A model generated the notes under the pieces. It had not been told where the DNA came from. It made no database searches and saw nothing but the letters and a program-made list of their open reading frames with translations. Shown one piece after another: positions 42,773 to 51,370 of a stretch of 64,000 nt of DNA (the first letter of the stretch is position 1; each line of letters opens with the position of its first letter). The translations under genes were made by a program, and so were the position numbers. The stretch lies in contig SVEG01000001.1 of NCBI GenBank assembly GCA_015057505.1, forward strand, positions 186,001 to 250,000, in the 5' to 3' direction. Origin of the DNA: Lachnospiraceae bacterium. GTDB taxonomy: Bacteria; Bacillota; Clostridia; Lachnospirales; Lachnospiraceae.

Positions 42773-43441
42773 GTGTTCAGACATGAATTAAAGCATGAGA
42801 TAAGCTATGCGGATGTGCTTGTTGTACGACAGAGACTCAAATGTATTGCAAGTATAGATACGCATGCAACCGACGGGAAATACAAAATAAGAAGCCTGTA
42901 TTTTGACAACGTCTCCGATAAGGCTCTTCGTGAAAAGCTTGACGGTGTAAGTCGAAGAGAAAAATTTCGCATCAGATATTATAATGATGATTTGTCGGTA
43001 ATCAAGCTCGAGAAAAAGTGCAAGGCAGGAGGACTCGGGAATAAGCAGACGGCATCGTTAACCTTGGATGAGACCAGAAAAATTGTGGAAGGCGATTATG
43101 AGTGGATGTTGGAAAGCAAAAGGCCTGTCGCAGAGGAGCTTTATGTGAAGCTGACTACACAGGGACTTCGGCCTAAAACAATCGTAGATTATATAAGGGA
43201 ACCGTTTGTTTATGCGCCGGGGAATGTGCGTGTAACACTTGACTATGATATAAGGACGGGGCTTTGTGGTATAGACTTTTTAAATCCTGACTGTGTCATG
43301 ATTCCTGCAAACGATGCCCCGATTATCTTAGAAGTGAAGTGGGATGATTTTTTGCCGGATATAATTCGAGATGCGGTGCAGCTTGAGGGCTGTCGCACAG
43401 GGGCATTTTCAAAATATGCGGCGTGTCGTATGTACGACTAA
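42773..43441 (+). CDS. VTC-domain polyphosphate polymerase-like protein
   Basis: A 222-residue protein with the VTC tunnel fold signature. It opens FRHELKHEIS, has the basic residues of the polyphosphate tunnel (YKIRSLYFDN; REKFRIRYYN; IKLEKKCKAG) and closes with VRVTLDYDIR and PIILEVKWDDFLP. In yeast, Vtc4 makes polyphosphate from ATP; bacterial relatives are unproven in general. GTG at 42773, or TTG one codon earlier, follows AAGGAG. It is first in an operon with DUF4956 and CotH-kinase genes. Confidence 0.82.
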   Translation: MFRHELKHEISYADVLVVRQRLKCIASIDTHATDGKYKIRSLYFDNVSDKALREKLDGVSRREKFRIRYYNDDLSVIKLEKKCKAGGLGNKQTASLTLDETRKIVEGDYEWMLESKRPVAEELYVKLTTQGLRPKTIVDYIREPFVYAPGNVRVTLDYDIRTGLCGIDFLNPDCVMIPANDAPIILEVKWDDFLPDIIRDAVQLEGCRTGAFSKYAACRMYD

Positions 43442-43469
43442 CATTGATATAATAAAAAGGAGCAAAAAA

Positions 43470-44141
43470 ATGAATTTCAGTGATATTTTTAAATCAAGTT
43501 TTCTTGAGAATGTAACGAGTGTTAGTATTCTTGATATGGTGCTTGCGTTAGCACTCGCATTTGGTGTTGGTTTGTTTATTTTTATGGTGTACAAAAAGAC
43601 CTTTAACGGTGTGATGTTTTCTTCCGGCTTTGGTGTGACTCTTGTTGCGCTTACGATGATTACGACTCTCGTAATTCTTGCTGTAACAAGTAATGTTGTG
43701 CTCTCACTTGGCATGGTAGGCGCGCTTTCAATCGTTCGTTTCCGTACAGCGATTAAAGAACCGCTTGATATAGCTTTTTTGTTCTGGTCGATTTCGGCAG
43801 GTATTGTTATCGCAGCAGGTATGATTCCGCTTGCGGTTATCGGAAGTGTGGCTATCGGTATTATCCTTTTAATATTTGTTAACAAGAAATCCTATCAGCA
43901 TCCGTATATCGTTGTACTTCAGTGTGATAATCATGATGCTGAAAAAGCGGCAAAGACTTTTTTGGAGAAGAATGTAGAGAGACTTGTAGTTAAGAGTAAA
44001 AGTGCTAAGAAGGGTATGGTAGAGTTAAACCTTGAGGTTCGCCTTAAAAATGACAATACTGATTTTGTAAATTCTTTGTCGGAGATTAAAGGCGTAAACA
44101 GTGCAGTGCTTGTAAGCTATAACGGAGATTATATGGGATAG
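43470..44141 (+). CDS. DUF4956 membrane protein
   Basis: A 223-residue protein. Four hydrophobic helices lie in the first 130 residues, including the conserved VLSLGMVGALSIVRFRTAIKEPLDIAFLFWSI block of DUF4956. A cytoplasmic ferredoxin-like tail of about 85 residues follows. It regularly sits between VTC and CotH genes. ATG at 43470 follows AAAGGAG. Its function is unknown; a membrane partner for the polymerase or kinase is plausible. Confidence 0.85.
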   Translation: MNFSDIFKSSFLENVTSVSILDMVLALALAFGVGLFIFMVYKKTFNGVMFSSGFGVTLVALTMITTLVILAVTSNVVLSLGMVGALSIVRFRTAIKEPLDIAFLFWSISAGIVIAAGMIPLAVIGSVAIGIILLIFVNKKSYQHPYIVVLQCDNHDAEKAAKTFLEKNVERLVVKSKSAKKGMVELNLEVRLKNDNTDFVNSLSEIKGVNSAVLVSYNGDYMG

Positions 44142-44156
44142 AAAGGGTGAAAGAAA

Positions 44157-46028
44157 ATGTCAACGCATAAGCATATTGATAAGATTTGTTGTGTTATCGT
44201 TGCGCTTTCCCTGGTGGTAACCTTGCTTTTTATGAACGGTGAGAAGCTTGGAATAGTGGCATCCGCTAAAAGTATTGGATATGAAAATCGTCTGTTTGAT
44301 TTCGAAAGAGTTCATACAATCGATGTTGTCATGGACGATTGGGACAGCTTTATTGAAACCTGTGAGAATGAGGAGTATGCTGAGTGTAGCGTGGTTATTG
44401 ATGGAGAGGCTTATAAAAACGTCGGTATCAGGGCCAAAGGTAATACTTCGCTTAGTACGGTTTCACAGATGGACAGCGAACGCTACAGCTTTAAAATAGA
44501 GTTTGACCAGTATGACAGCACCAAGAGCTATTATGGTCTGGACAAGTTAAGTCTCAACAATATTATTCAGGATAACTCTTACATGAAGGATTTTCTTGTG
44601 TACCGGCTGATGGAGGATTTTGGCGTTGCGGCACCGCTTTGCAGCTATGTATATATTACTGTTAACGGCGAGGACTGGGGACTGTATCTGGCAGTAGAAG
44701 GTGTCGAGGATGCATTCCTTCAGAGAAATTACGGAAATGATTACGGAGAGCTTTATAAGCCGGACAGCTTAAGCTTTGGTGGTGGCAGAGGCAACGGTAT
44801 GGATTTTAACATGGAGGACTTCGATTTTGGCAGTGACAGATGGAATAAAGTCGACACCTCTCTGAGCGATAAAATGAACTTAGATGGAAATATGCCCGGT
44901 GGTATGGGAAGCAGCGATGTTAAATTACAGTATATAGATGATGAGTACGACAGTTACAGTAATATTTTTGACAATGCTAAGACAGATATAACCGATGCTG
45001 ATAAAACAAGGCTTATTGACGCTCTTGAGGCTTTATGCAGCGGTGAAAATATTGAAAGCGTAGTTGATATAGATGTAGTTCTAAGATATTTTGTGGTTCA
45101 CAACTTTGTGGTAAACGGTGACAGTTACACAGGAAGCATGGTGCACAATTATTATCTCTATGAGGAGGGTGGACAATTGTCCATGATTCCGTGGGATTAT
45201 AATCTTGCATACGGAACGTTTCAGAGGTCGGATGCTACGGGTACGGTTAATGAGCCGATAGATTCGCCCGTATCAGGCGGAAGCACGGATGACAGACCGA
45301 TGGTGGCTTGGATTTTTGAGAGTGAAGAGTATGCTGAAAGCTATCATCAATATTTTGCGGAATTTATTGAAAAATACTTTGACAGCGGATATGTAGAGGA
45401 GTTGATTGAAAATACCGCAGAAATGATTGCACCGTATGTAGAAAAGGATCCGACAAAGTTCTGCACTTACGAGGAGTTTGAGACAGGTGTGGAAACAATT
45501 AAGCAGTTTTGTCTGCTTCGTGCCGAGAGTGTAAGCGGTCAGCTTGAAGGTATAATTCCTTCAACATCGGAAGGACAGTCAGAGGACAGCAGCACACTTG
45601 TAGATGCTTCTATGATAACAATTTCAGATATGGGAACGATGTCCAATACTATGGGAATGGGTGGCAGAGGTCAAAAACTTGATATGTCGGATTTTGGTTC
45701 CGGTATGGAGTTTCCTGAGAATATGGAACTACCGGAAGGTATGGAACTGCCGAGTATGCCGGATATGTCGGGAATGGAAGAAGGAGCCACAGCATCTGAA
45801 GACATGGCGGAAAAGTTCCCGGGCTTTAGTGAACAGCAGCAATCAGGGAGACCCTCCATGGATAATATGGGTGGAATGCAGATACCGGGAGAAAGTACAG
45901 AATTTCCGGGAAACAATGCGGTAATACAGGAAAACTCTGCTACAAATACGAATGCTTTGATTTTGGTTGGTGTTTCGTTGGTAGTGTTACTTGTAGGATT
46001 AATCGTGGTTTTTAAATATAAAAGATAG
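44157..46028 (+). CDS. CotH-type extracellular protein kinase, membrane-anchored
   Basis: A 623-residue protein with an N-terminal signal-anchor (IVALSLVVTLLFMNG). The CotH kinase domain spans about 55-455: VGIRAKGNTS, LDKLSLNNIIQDNSYMKDFLVYRLM, GLYLAVEGVEDAFL and MIPWDYNLAYG, the last containing the likely metal-binding Asp. Residues about 500-600 are Met/Gly/Pro/Ser-rich low complexity. A C-terminal helix ends KYKR. CotH of spores phosphorylates coat proteins; here both ends are membrane-linked, so targets are probably at the cell surface. It closes the operon before a terminator. Confidence 0.85.
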   Translation: MSTHKHIDKICCVIVALSLVVTLLFMNGEKLGIVASAKSIGYENRLFDFERVHTIDVVMDDWDSFIETCENEEYAECSVVIDGEAYKNVGIRAKGNTSLSTVSQMDSERYSFKIEFDQYDSTKSYYGLDKLSLNNIIQDNSYMKDFLVYRLMEDFGVAAPLCSYVYITVNGEDWGLYLAVEGVEDAFLQRNYGNDYGELYKPDSLSFGGGRGNGMDFNMEDFDFGSDRWNKVDTSLSDKMNLDGNMPGGMGSSDVKLQYIDDEYDSYSNIFDNAKTDITDADKTRLIDALEALCSGENIESVVDIDVVLRYFVVHNFVVNGDSYTGSMVHNYYLYEEGGQLSMIPWDYNLAYGTFQRSDATGTVNEPIDSPVSGGSTDDRPMVAWIFESEEYAESYHQYFAEFIEKYFDSGYVEELIENTAEMIAPYVEKDPTKFCTYEEFETGVETIKQFCLLRAESVSGQLEGIIPSTSEGQSEDSSTLVDASMITISDMGTMSNTMGMGGRGQKLDMSDFGSGMEFPENMELPEGMELPSMPDMSGMEEGATASEDMAEKFPGFSEQQQSGRPSMDNMGGMQIPGESTEFPGNNAVIQENSATNTNALILVGVSLVVLLVGLIVVFKYKR

Positions 46029-46034
46029 TTTACG

Positions 46035-46088
46035 GATTGTCGCAGAATACAAAGAAGTAGAAAAGGTATTTTGTGACAATCTTTTTTT
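46035..46088 (+). terminator. terminator after the CotH operon
   Basis: GATTGTCGCAGAATAC pairs with GTATTTTGTGACAATC, then TTTTTTT. Confidence 0.85.
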
Positions 46089-46090
46089 GC

Positions 46091-46121
46091 AAAAAAAGTC
46101 TCCCGCCTAAGCAGGAGACTT
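46091..46121 (-). terminator. terminator for the minus-strand gene at 46138
   Basis: AAGTCTCC-10-GGAGACTT; on the minus strand a run of T follows. Confidence 0.8.
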
Positions 46122-46137
46122 CTGAAAAATTCTCTTA

Positions 46138-46677
46138 TCAGATAAGCATATTATTTGCGATAGAATCAGCAGTCGGTAAATAGAGCGCAGGAATAATCAT
46201 GTCTGCCTTGCCATAACGCTTGGTGCTGAATAATGTGCAAATCTTATCATAAGTTGTCTTAGTATATTTGAGTTTAAAAATAGTAGCAATTTTATCAAAG
46301 ATAACAGGCTCAATGCAGATTCCCCATTTGGAATCATCGTTCATAACCTTTAAAGAATTCACGGATAAAGGAGTGATAATGAGCTCGGCACCGTCATTAT
46401 GAGCGATTATTGTTATAAATCCTGTTGTGTCGTCAATTGTAAAACTGAGGCTGTGACCTGACAAATCTTCTGCGGGAAGCGGTGTGACTTCAGAAGAAAT
46501 ATTAAAAAGATCCAAGTTGGTGTCGCCGTTTTTCTGAAGGAGAGAAACAAGCTTGTCAATACTGTCCTGTGATAATACAGAATCTTGAATCTTCTGCTCG
46601 TGATTGGTAAGGAAACGAATCAGGGTATCAATCTCGCCCTGTGACAAAAGGGTGTTGTTATTAATAATATTTTTCAT
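46138..46677 (-). CDS. unknown protein with two FliM/FliN-like LSQxEIDxL motifs
   Basis: A 179-residue soluble protein. The N-terminus has two copies of a motif resembling the CheY-binding N-terminal peptide of FliM/FliY: LLSQGEIDTLIRFL and VLSQDSIDKLVSLL. The C-terminal 110 residues are mixed alpha/beta (LSFTIDDTTGFITIIAHNDGAELIITPLS; FKLKYTKTTYDKICTLF) and match nothing I know. ATG at 46677 follows GGGGG; a longer frame to 46737 lacks a ribosome site. It is a single gene with its own terminator, and no flagellar gene is nearby. Confidence 0.7.
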   Translation of the reverse strand: MKNIINNNTLLSQGEIDTLIRFLTNHEQKIQDSVLSQDSIDKLVSLLQKNGDTNLDLFNISSEVTPLPAEDLSGHSLSFTIDDTTGFITIIAHNDGAELIITPLSVNSLKVMNDDSKWGICIEPVIFDKIATIFKLKYTKTTYDKICTLFSTKRYGKADMIIPALYLPTADSIANNMLI

Positions 46678-46799
46678 AAGTAAGCCCCCGTGCTCTAAAG
46701 TATAGTTAATTAAAGATATATATAGATATTTTACCATAAATATTAATATTGTAAAGTGATTTGTGAGAAATATTGTACAAAGGCGAGTATAAATATAGC

Positions 46800-46828
46800 T
46801 TGTTTACTCAGAAAAATTGATATATAAT
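46800..46828 (+). promoter_or_regulatory. promoter of clpX
   Basis: TTGTTT (46800-46805), 17 bases, TATAAT (46823-46828). Confidence 0.65.
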
Positions 46829-46859
46829 ATGTCATAAGTATTTTTTTGAGGTGATTTAT

Positions 46860-48260
46860 ATGTCAGATGTTGAAGATAAGATAAATAAAGATGACGACGG
46901 CTATGAGAAAATATGTTATATGTGCCGTCGTCCGGAGAGTAAGTGCGGGCAGATTATAAATGTGCCGGGTGGTTTTGATATATGTACGGATTGTCTTCAG
47001 AAGACTTTTGATACTATGCAGACAGGAAATCCTTTTGGCGACTTATCAGGTATGTCAGGAATACCCGGAATGCCTAATATAAGTTTTGTCAATATGGATG
47101 GTATGCCTACGGATATTCCTCAGAGACAGAAGCTTAAGAAAAAGTCTAAGGAAGAGAAGAAGGACAAGAAGCCTTTTGACATTAAGCAGATTCCTGCACC
47201 GCATAAGTTAAAAGCACAGCTTGACGAGTATATTATCGGTCAGGAGCATGCAAAGAAGGTTGTATCGGTTGCTGTTTATAATCATTATAAGCGACTTGGT
47301 AATAAGGATTCGCTTCTTAATAATGTTGATATTGAGAAATCCAACCTGCTTATGATTGGACCGACAGGAAGCGGTAAAACATATCTCGTTAAAACTCTTG
47401 CAAAGCTTCTTGATGTGCCGCTTGCGATTACTGATGCGACATCACTTACGGAAGCCGGTTATATCGGTGATGATATCGAAAGTGTTGTTACGAAGCTTCT
47501 TGCGGCAGCGGACAATGATGTTGAGAGAGCAGAACGCGGAATCATTTTTATCGATGAGATTGATAAGATTGCGAAGAAGAAAAATGTTCACAGCAGGGAT
47601 GTAAGCGGTGAATCTGTTCAGCAGGGACTTCTTAAACTCCTTGAGGGCAGTGATGTTGAAGTACCTGTCGGAGCAAACAGCAAGAATGCAATGGTGCCGC
47701 TTGCGACAGTTAATACAAGCAATATTTTGTTTATCTGCGGTGGAGCATTCCCGGACCTTGAGATTACGATTAAAGAACGCCTTAACAAGCAGTCAAGCAT
47801 GGGCTTTAACAGTGACCTTAAAGACAAATACGACAAGGACAAGAACATTCTTGAAAAAGTAACTGTTGAGGATTTGAGAACCTACGGAATGATTCCGGAG
47901 TTCTTAGGAAGAATGCCGATTATCTATACTTTGCAGGAACTTAATGAGGAGATGCTTGTAAGAGTCCTCAAAGAGCCACGCAATGCCATCCTTAAACAGT
48001 ACGAGCAGCTTCTTGCGATGGATGAGGTTAAGCTTGAATTCAGCGATGGCGCACTTGAAGCAATTGCTAAGAAGGCACTTGAAAAAGATACCGGTGCGAG
48101 AGCACTTCGTGCGATAATCGAGGAATTCATGCTCGATATTATGTACGAGATTCCTAAGGACGACAATATCGGTAAAGTCACAATAACTAAGGAATATATC
48201 GAAAAAACAGGCGGACCCGTCATCGAGATGCGCGGATGCCCGGCGATAGAAGCCAAATAG
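46860..48260 (+). CDS. clpX: ClpX-type AAA+ unfoldase with long linker
   Basis: A 466-residue ClpX homologue. The zinc-binding domain uses CYMCRRPESKC... CTDC. Walker A is GPTGSGKT, the pore loop AGYIGDD, Walker B FIDEIDKIAKK, and the ClpP-contact loop reads SMGF where IGF is usual. It differs from typical ClpX by a Met/Gly/Pro-rich segment followed by a Lys-rich stretch (about residues 50-105) between zinc finger and ATPase, and by changes after Walker B (KKKNVHSRDVSGES). clpP is not adjacent. It may be a second, specialised ClpX. ATG follows GAGGTGAT. Confidence 0.85.
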   Translation: MSDVEDKINKDDDGYEKICYMCRRPESKCGQIINVPGGFDICTDCLQKTFDTMQTGNPFGDLSGMSGIPGMPNISFVNMDGMPTDIPQRQKLKKKSKEEKKDKKPFDIKQIPAPHKLKAQLDEYIIGQEHAKKVVSVAVYNHYKRLGNKDSLLNNVDIEKSNLLMIGPTGSGKTYLVKTLAKLLDVPLAITDATSLTEAGYIGDDIESVVTKLLAAADNDVERAERGIIFIDEIDKIAKKKNVHSRDVSGESVQQGLLKLLEGSDVEVPVGANSKNAMVPLATVNTSNILFICGGAFPDLEITIKERLNKQSSMGFNSDLKDKYDKDKNILEKVTVEDLRTYGMIPEFLGRMPIIYTLQELNEEMLVRVLKEPRNAILKQYEQLLAMDEVKLEFSDGALEAIAKKALEKDTGARALRAIIEEFMLDIMYEIPKDDNIGKVTITKEYIEKTGGPVIEMRGCPAIEAK

Positions 48261-48291
48261 CTTCGTACCGCCAACACCCCTAAATAATAAG

Positions 48292-48323
48292 CAGGCTGTT
48301 GCATTTTGCACAGCCTGTTTTTT
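48292..48323 (+). terminator. clpX terminator, also the outer end of palindrome B
   Basis: CAGGCTGT-10-ACAGCCTG followed by TTTTTT. A near-copy in inverted orientation ends the minus-strand iorAB transcript at 48861-48891. Confidence 0.8.
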
Positions 48324-48330
48324 ATATTAT

Positions 48331-48857
48331 CTCTCCGCAATAAACCACTGCTGTATGGGGCTTTATGGGCGGTTTTATATATTATTTTTTCGCAGACAAC
48401 AAAAGGTTTTTAGAAGAACTTTGCTTTTTAAGCTTTCCACCTAATTGTGCCGCGCAGAGTTGTCTGAGTGGAATTGAAGAAAAGTTCAGTAGTTTGGGAG
48501 ATATGCAGATTTTATATGTAAGGTTTATAAGGCACGCTCTCGCTACGAGAAAACCCTAGCGCTACTAAGCTTACGAGACGAAACAATATGTATGTTAGCC
48601 ATATAATTCTTTGAGTTTCGTCTCGCGAGCTAAGGAGCGAGGGTTTTCAAGTGCCTTTAAACCTTACATATAAAATCTGCATATCTCCCAAACTTCTTGA
48701 ACTTCTTCAATTCCAACGAGTTTCTCGGAGCGGCACAAAATCGTAGGGTGGAAAGCAAAAAGCTCTAGTTCTTCTTAAAACCGTAAAACGTTGCAAGAAA
48801 AAATAATATATAAAACCGCCCATAAAGCCCCATACAGCAGTGGTTTATTGCGGAGAG
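48331..48857. repeat. 527-bp palindromic element B
   Basis: Arms 48331-48391 and 48797-48857 are perfect 61-base inverted repeats. Similarity continues inward with small gaps (e.g. GGAATTGAAGAA, GTTTGGGAGATATGCAG, ATATGTAAGGTTTA on both sides) to an inner stem GAGACGAAAC/GTTTCGTCTC and a loop of about 30 bases. The left arm holds CACGCTCTCGCT (48533-48544), 12 bases, TAGCGCTACTAAG (48557-48569), the motif of palindrome A with the same spacing. It lies between the ends of convergent clpX and iorB. Short frames inside are not credible genes. Confidence 0.9.
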
Positions 48858-48860
48858 CAT

Positions 48861-48891
48861 AAAAATGGGCTGTGCAAAAATGCAACAGCCC
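48861..48891 (-). terminator. iorAB terminator
   Basis: GGGCTGT/ACAGCCC with a run of T on the minus strand; the mirror image of the clpX terminator. Confidence 0.8.
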
Positions 48892-48903
48892 GTGTTATAG
48901 TAT

Positions 48904-49473
48904 TTAGTTTGACCAGCCTGTCTCGAAAGCCCTGAGGTTAATCTCAACAGTCTTGGGAGGAACGGTCTTTTTAATAACTTCAATCCAGTCTTCCTTGGAG
49001 AAGTTCATGTGCTGTGCGGCCATACCAAGTACGATGATGTTGAATACCTTGGAGTTGCCAAGCTTCTTGGCTTCTGTCATGGCATCAATTGAGTATGTGG
49101 TATGAGCAGCCTTAAGTGTATCGATAATGTTTTCCGGATATGAAGCGGCACCTGTAACAACAGTAATCGGGTCGATTCTCTGGTCGTTTACGATGATAAC
49201 GCCGTCCTTCTTAAGGAAGTGAAGGTAACGGAGTGCTTCAAGACGCTCAAATGCGATAAGAACGTCAACCTGACCTGCTTCAATAATCGGTTCTGCAACG
49301 GTCTCGCCGTAACGAACGAAAGTAACAACACTTCCGCCACGCTGTGCCATACCGTGAACCTCTGATAATTTAACATCATAGCCTGCATGAATTGCAAGAC
49401 CGCCTAAAATTCTGCTTGTGAGAAGAGTTCCCTGTCCGCCAACGCCGACAATCATAATATTCTTAGTTTCCAT
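48904..49473 (-). CDS. iorB: indolepyruvate:ferredoxin oxidoreductase beta subunit
   Basis: A 189-residue gamma-domain type subunit (IMIVGVGGQGTLLTSRILGGLA; HGMAQRGGSVVTFVR). It pairs with IorA to decarboxylate aryl pyruvates from Trp, Phe and Tyr oxidatively to aryl-acetyl-CoA, reducing ferredoxin, in anaerobes. Its ATG overlaps the iorA stop by one base (TAATG). Confidence 0.92.
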   Translation of the reverse strand: METKNIMIVGVGGQGTLLTSRILGGLAIHAGYDVKLSEVHGMAQRGGSVVTFVRYGETVAEPIIEAGQVDVLIAFERLEALRYLHFLKKDGVIIVNDQRIDPITVVTGAASYPENIIDTLKAAHTTYSIDAMTEAKKLGNSKVFNIIVLGMAAQHMNFSKEDWIEVIKKTVPPKTVEINLRAFETGWSN

Positions 49474-51212
49474 TATGCGTCTACCTCCTCAATTGCGTCG
49501 AATTTACAAATCTGACGGCAAAGACCACAACCGTTACACATTGTCTCGTCGATAAGGATTGTTCCGTCAGCCTGTTTTGTAAGGGCAGGACATCCTACCT
49601 TTAAGCACATACCGCATTTTTTACATTTCTCAGGGTCTGCCTTGCATTTCTTCGGGAATACATTGCCTTTTAAAAGTACACAGGGAGCCTTAGTGATGAT
49701 AACTGAAATCTCGTCACGTGCAGTCTCTCTCTTGATTACTGCTTCAAGTTCTTTGATATCAAAAGCGTTAACTTCGTAAACATGCTCAATACCGATAGTC
49801 TTGCAGAAAGCGTAGTTGCTGATTGCATTGGTCGGCTCGCCCATAAGAGTCTTGCCTGTGCCGGCATGATCCTGATGACCTGTCATACCTGTGATTGAGT
49901 TGTCAAGGATGATAACAGTACCTGTGCCCTTGTTGTATACCATGTTCATAAGTGAGTTAACACCTGTGTGCATGAATGTTGAATCACCGATTACGGCTAC
50001 CCAATTCTTGATGTAATCCTTGCCTTTGGCTTTTTCCATACCATGAAGTGTACTGATACTTGAACCCATACATACTGTTGTGTCAACAACTGAAAGGGGA
50101 GCAAGTGCGCCAAGTGTATAACATCCGATATCACCTGCAGCGTGAATCTTTAATTTGTTAAGTACGCTGTAAACACTTCTGTGAGGACATCCCGGACAGA
50201 GAATCGGAGGACGTGCGGGAACTTCTGCTGCAGCATCAAGGTTAAGGTCCATGTTAAGAACTGCTTTGCGGAGCATGTTCGCACTGTATTCGCCCTGTAC
50301 CGTGAAAATCTCTTTGCCGATAGCCTTGATGCCCCAGGATTTAACCTGTTCTTCAATTACGGGCTCAAGTTCCTCGAATATGTAAAGCTTGTCAACCTTG
50401 GAAGCAAATTCTTCAATAAGCTTCTTAGGAAGAGGGTTAACCATACCAAGCTTAAGAACTGATGCGTTAGGCATAGCCTCTTTTACATACTGGTAGGGAA
50501 TACCGCTTGTGATAAAACCTACGGATAAATCATTGTATTCAACTTTGTTAATCGGGAAGCTACAGCTATCCTCGATTAAAGCGTTGTTACGCTTCTCAAC
50601 AACAATATGACGCTTCTGAGCCATGGCAGGCATCATAACGTACTTCTGAATGTTGCGCTCGTAAGGCTTATCCTCAACTTCCTTGCGGTCGCAGAGTTCA
50701 ACAAGACCCTGTGAGTGTGAAAGACGGGTTGTTGTTCTTAATATAATGGGGGTGTCATATTTCTCGCTGAGTTCAAAAGCAAACTTCATGAAGTCCTTTG
50801 CTTCCTGGCTGTCAGACGGTTCAAGTACAGGTACCTGAGCGGCACGTCCGATGAGACGTGTATCCTGCTCGTTCTGTGAGCTGTACATTCCGGGGTCATC
50901 CGCTGCAACAAGAACAAGACCGCCGTTAACACCTGAATATGCGATTGTGTAGAGCGGGTCAGCGGCAACGTTAACACCAACGTGCTTCATGGAAGCCATT
51001 GCACGAACACCGCTTATGGATGCACCGATTGCTACTTCCATGGCAACCTTTTCATTAGGTGACCACTCTGCATATATCTCCTTATATTTTACGATATTTT
51101 CACTGATTTCCGTACTGGGAGTACCGGGGTATGCGGCAGAAACCTTAACGCCTGCTTCGTATGCACCTCTGGCGATGGCTTCATTTCCCAGCATAATAGC
51201 TTTGTTTGCCAA
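49473..51212 (-). CDS. iorA: indolepyruvate:ferredoxin oxidoreductase alpha subunit
   Basis: A 579-residue subunit. An N-terminal pyrimidine-binding domain (LGNEAIARGAYEAGV... AYPGTPSTEISENIV) and a transketolase-like C domain precede ILCPGCPHRSVY and the thiamine-diphosphate motif AVIGDSTFMHTGVNSLMNMVYN. Two C-terminal 4Fe-4S clusters follow (CKKCGMCLKVGCP; CNGCGLCRQIC). Start codon TTG at 51212 follows AAAGGAAGG. An extended -10 TGTTATAAT on the minus strand near 51255 is a likely promoter. Confidence 0.93.
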   Translation of the reverse strand: MANKAIMLGNEAIARGAYEAGVKVSAAYPGTPSTEISENIVKYKEIYAEWSPNEKVAMEVAIGASISGVRAMASMKHVGVNVAADPLYTIAYSGVNGGLVLVAADDPGMYSSQNEQDTRLIGRAAQVPVLEPSDSQEAKDFMKFAFELSEKYDTPIILRTTTRLSHSQGLVELCDRKEVEDKPYERNIQKYVMMPAMAQKRHIVVEKRNNALIEDSCSFPINKVEYNDLSVGFITSGIPYQYVKEAMPNASVLKLGMVNPLPKKLIEEFASKVDKLYIFEELEPVIEEQVKSWGIKAIGKEIFTVQGEYSANMLRKAVLNMDLNLDAAAEVPARPPILCPGCPHRSVYSVLNKLKIHAAGDIGCYTLGALAPLSVVDTTVCMGSSISTLHGMEKAKGKDYIKNWVAVIGDSTFMHTGVNSLMNMVYNKGTGTVIILDNSITGMTGHQDHAGTGKTLMGEPTNAISNYAFCKTIGIEHVYEVNAFDIKELEAVIKRETARDEISVIITKAPCVLLKGNVFPKKCKADPEKCKKCGMCLKVGCPALTKQADGTILIDETMCNGCGLCRQICKFDAIEEVDA

Positions 51213-51301
51213 GTAAATTACCTTCCTTTCGTAAAAACATTATTTTTCATTATAACATATACTTTTAGGAATTGCACTAATTATTTATGCACAAAGTTTT
51301 G

Positions 51302-51330
51302 TTGAAAGAAAGGCAAAAAAATGATAGAAT
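51302..51330 (+). promoter_or_regulatory. promoter of the GGDEF-EAL gene
   Basis: TTGAAA (51302-51307), 17 bases, TAGAAT (51325-51330). Confidence 0.65.
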
Positions 51331-51370
51331 ATATATAAGACAAAATACGAATGAGTGGTGACGGTTTCAC

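Noticed and set aside
43371..43469. Longer start for the DUF4956 gene
   Set aside because: It lies inside the VTC gene and lacks a ribosome site; AAAGGAG precedes 43470.
48365..48559. Short frames inside palindrome B (also minus strand 48765-48983)
   Set aside because: They lie in the inverted-repeat arms, show no ribosome sites, and their peptides look random.
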